Source: Hyphomicrobiales bacterium
Lineage (GTDB): Bacteria > Pseudomonadota > Alphaproteobacteria > Rhizobiales > Rhizobiaceae
DNA: 64,000 nt
Assembly (NCBI GenBank): GCA_900470155.1
Contig: UBZT01000004.1
Span: 186,001-250,000 of the forward strand
Direction: 5' to 3'
Part shown: piece after piece, positions 63,608-64,000 of the stretch
Position numbering within the stretch: position 1 is the first letter of the stretch
How the letters are laid out: every line of letters starts with the position of its first letter
Translations under genes and position numbers: made by a program
The notes under the pieces: generated by a model
The model's database searches: none
Seen by the model: the letters and a program-made list of their open reading frames with translations, nothing else
What the model was told of the DNA's origin: nothing

Positions 63608-64000
63608 ATGACCGCCAATGATGCCCCCGACGCCAGCCGCATCGAGGCGCTGGTGCTCGAGGTGAAAAGCTTCAAGACCCAGTTTGATGTGTTTCGCTTC
63701 ATGAAGCGCGCGACGGAGCATTATGGCTCACGCGCTTTCATGGTGCTCAACATGCCGGGTGCGACGTCGCTGGATCTGTCCAGCAGTTCGATCATCACCA
63801 ACTGGCCGTCCGACCTGCTGACGGAATTCGATCAAGGCGCGCTTCTGTCGGGCAGCCCGATCCTGGCCGTGCTGCGCCGCGCCTCCATTCCCTTTACCTA
63901 CGACATCGATGAGGTCGTCGCGCAGCGCGATCCGCGCAGTGCCGAACTGTCCAAGACGCTGTTTCATCGATTTCGCATGAACCGCGGCGCGTATTTCCCG
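63608..64000 (+). CDS. LuxR-family regulator with autoinducer-binding domain, 5' part
   Basis: An open frame from the ATG at 63608 runs 131 codons to the window end without a stop. The translation (RIEALVLEVKSFKTQFDVFR, RATEHYGSRAFMVLNMPGA, NWPSDLLTEFDQG, LSGSPILAVLRRASIPFTYD) resembles the N-terminal N-acylhomoserine-lactone-binding domain of LuxR-type regulators of the kind seen in rhizobia; the DNA-binding part lies outside. An in-frame GTG further upstream is a possible earlier start. No ribosome site is clear. It may respond to quorum signals or be an orphan LuxR protein. Confidence 0.72.
   Translation, partial: MTANDAPDASRIEALVLEVKSFKTQFDVFRFMKRATEHYGSRAFMVLNMPGATSLDLSSSSIITNWPSDLLTEFDQGALLSGSPILAVLRRASIPFTYDIDEVVAQRDPRSAELSKTLFHRFRMNRGAYFP

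Overview
The window is high-GC chromosomal DNA (roughly 60% G+C) from an alphaproteobacterium of the family Rhizobiaceae, most likely the Rhizobium/Agrobacterium/Allorhizobium group. The strongest pointers are a mannosylfructose-phosphate synthase/phosphatase pair closely resembling that of Agrobacterium tumefaciens, a short-form HisG working with HisZ, an Agrobacterium-like GroES/GroEL pair with CIRCE and an RpoH-like promoter, and rhizobial-type orphans (DUF3422, DUF4170, DUF2093). I see no tRNA, rRNA, CRISPR array, prophage or insertion sequence. Most of the window is core chromosome with a few accessory pockets.

Layout. 1-4.7 kb: start of a DUF937 gene, gshA, rsmE, a Pit phosphate transporter and a Nudix hydrolase, all leftward. 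4.9-8.0 kb: mfppA-mfpsA (mannosylfructose) and a FadR-type GntR regulator, leftward. 8.2-11.0 kb: two rightward uncharacterised genes (DUF3422, DUF6880). 11.1-17.1 kb: a leftward LysR gene diverging from a glycolate oxidase operon in which glcD and glcE are fused into one reading frame, followed by a DUF4870 gene, glcF and an exported orphan. 17.2-22.8 kb: tandem L,D-transpeptidases, tag, a second DNA glycosylase, a HAD hydrolase, two metal-motif exported proteins and a methyltransferase-like orphan. 22.8-27.1 kb: a RelBE-like toxin-antitoxin pair, then hisS, hisZ, hisG, with hisZG bracketed by two paired palindromic repeats. 27.4-31.6 kb: a DoxX protein, an orphan, an AT-rich gene-poor stretch, and groEL/groES. 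31.8-35.1 kb: a monooxygenase divergent from soxR, then a rhodanese-ChrB protein and ChrA. 35.2-39.1 kb: a HAD-IIA hydrolase, ribF, an orphan, and a DapA-fold protein lacking its catalytic residues. 39.5-47.8 kb: ileS, a lipoprotein, GNAT, tadA, an RluB-type synthase with a long disordered tail, rsmD, patatin. 47.9-57.8 kb: a Kef-type antiporter, tldE, an IMPase, DUF4170, waaA, HAD, lpxK, DUF2093, mutL. 58.1-64.0 kb: a PAS/REC protein, a GGDEF-EAL enzyme, a PRC-barrel protein, an SMP-30 lactonase, and the start of a LuxR-type quorum-sensing regulator running off the end.

How genes work together: mfpsA and mfppA make the compatible solute mannosylfructose; glcDE-glcF oxidise glycolate; hisZ and hisG form the first enzyme of histidine synthesis; waaA and lpxK build Kdo2-lipid A; soxR probably controls the adjacent monooxygenase through a 19-bp-spaced promoter. 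rsmE, rsmD, the RluB-type synthase and tadA modify RNA.

Most unusual points: lower-GC, foreign-codon patches inside both hisS and ileS; the glcD-glcE fusion, whose joint carries a G6 run and the end of a repeat found elsewhere in the window; a DapA paralogue that has lost its Schiff-base lysine and neighbouring catalytic residues; a 49-bp duplication of the groEL 3' end around a perfect hairpin; and a toxin-antitoxin pair continuing within 3 nt into a methyltransferase-like orphan.
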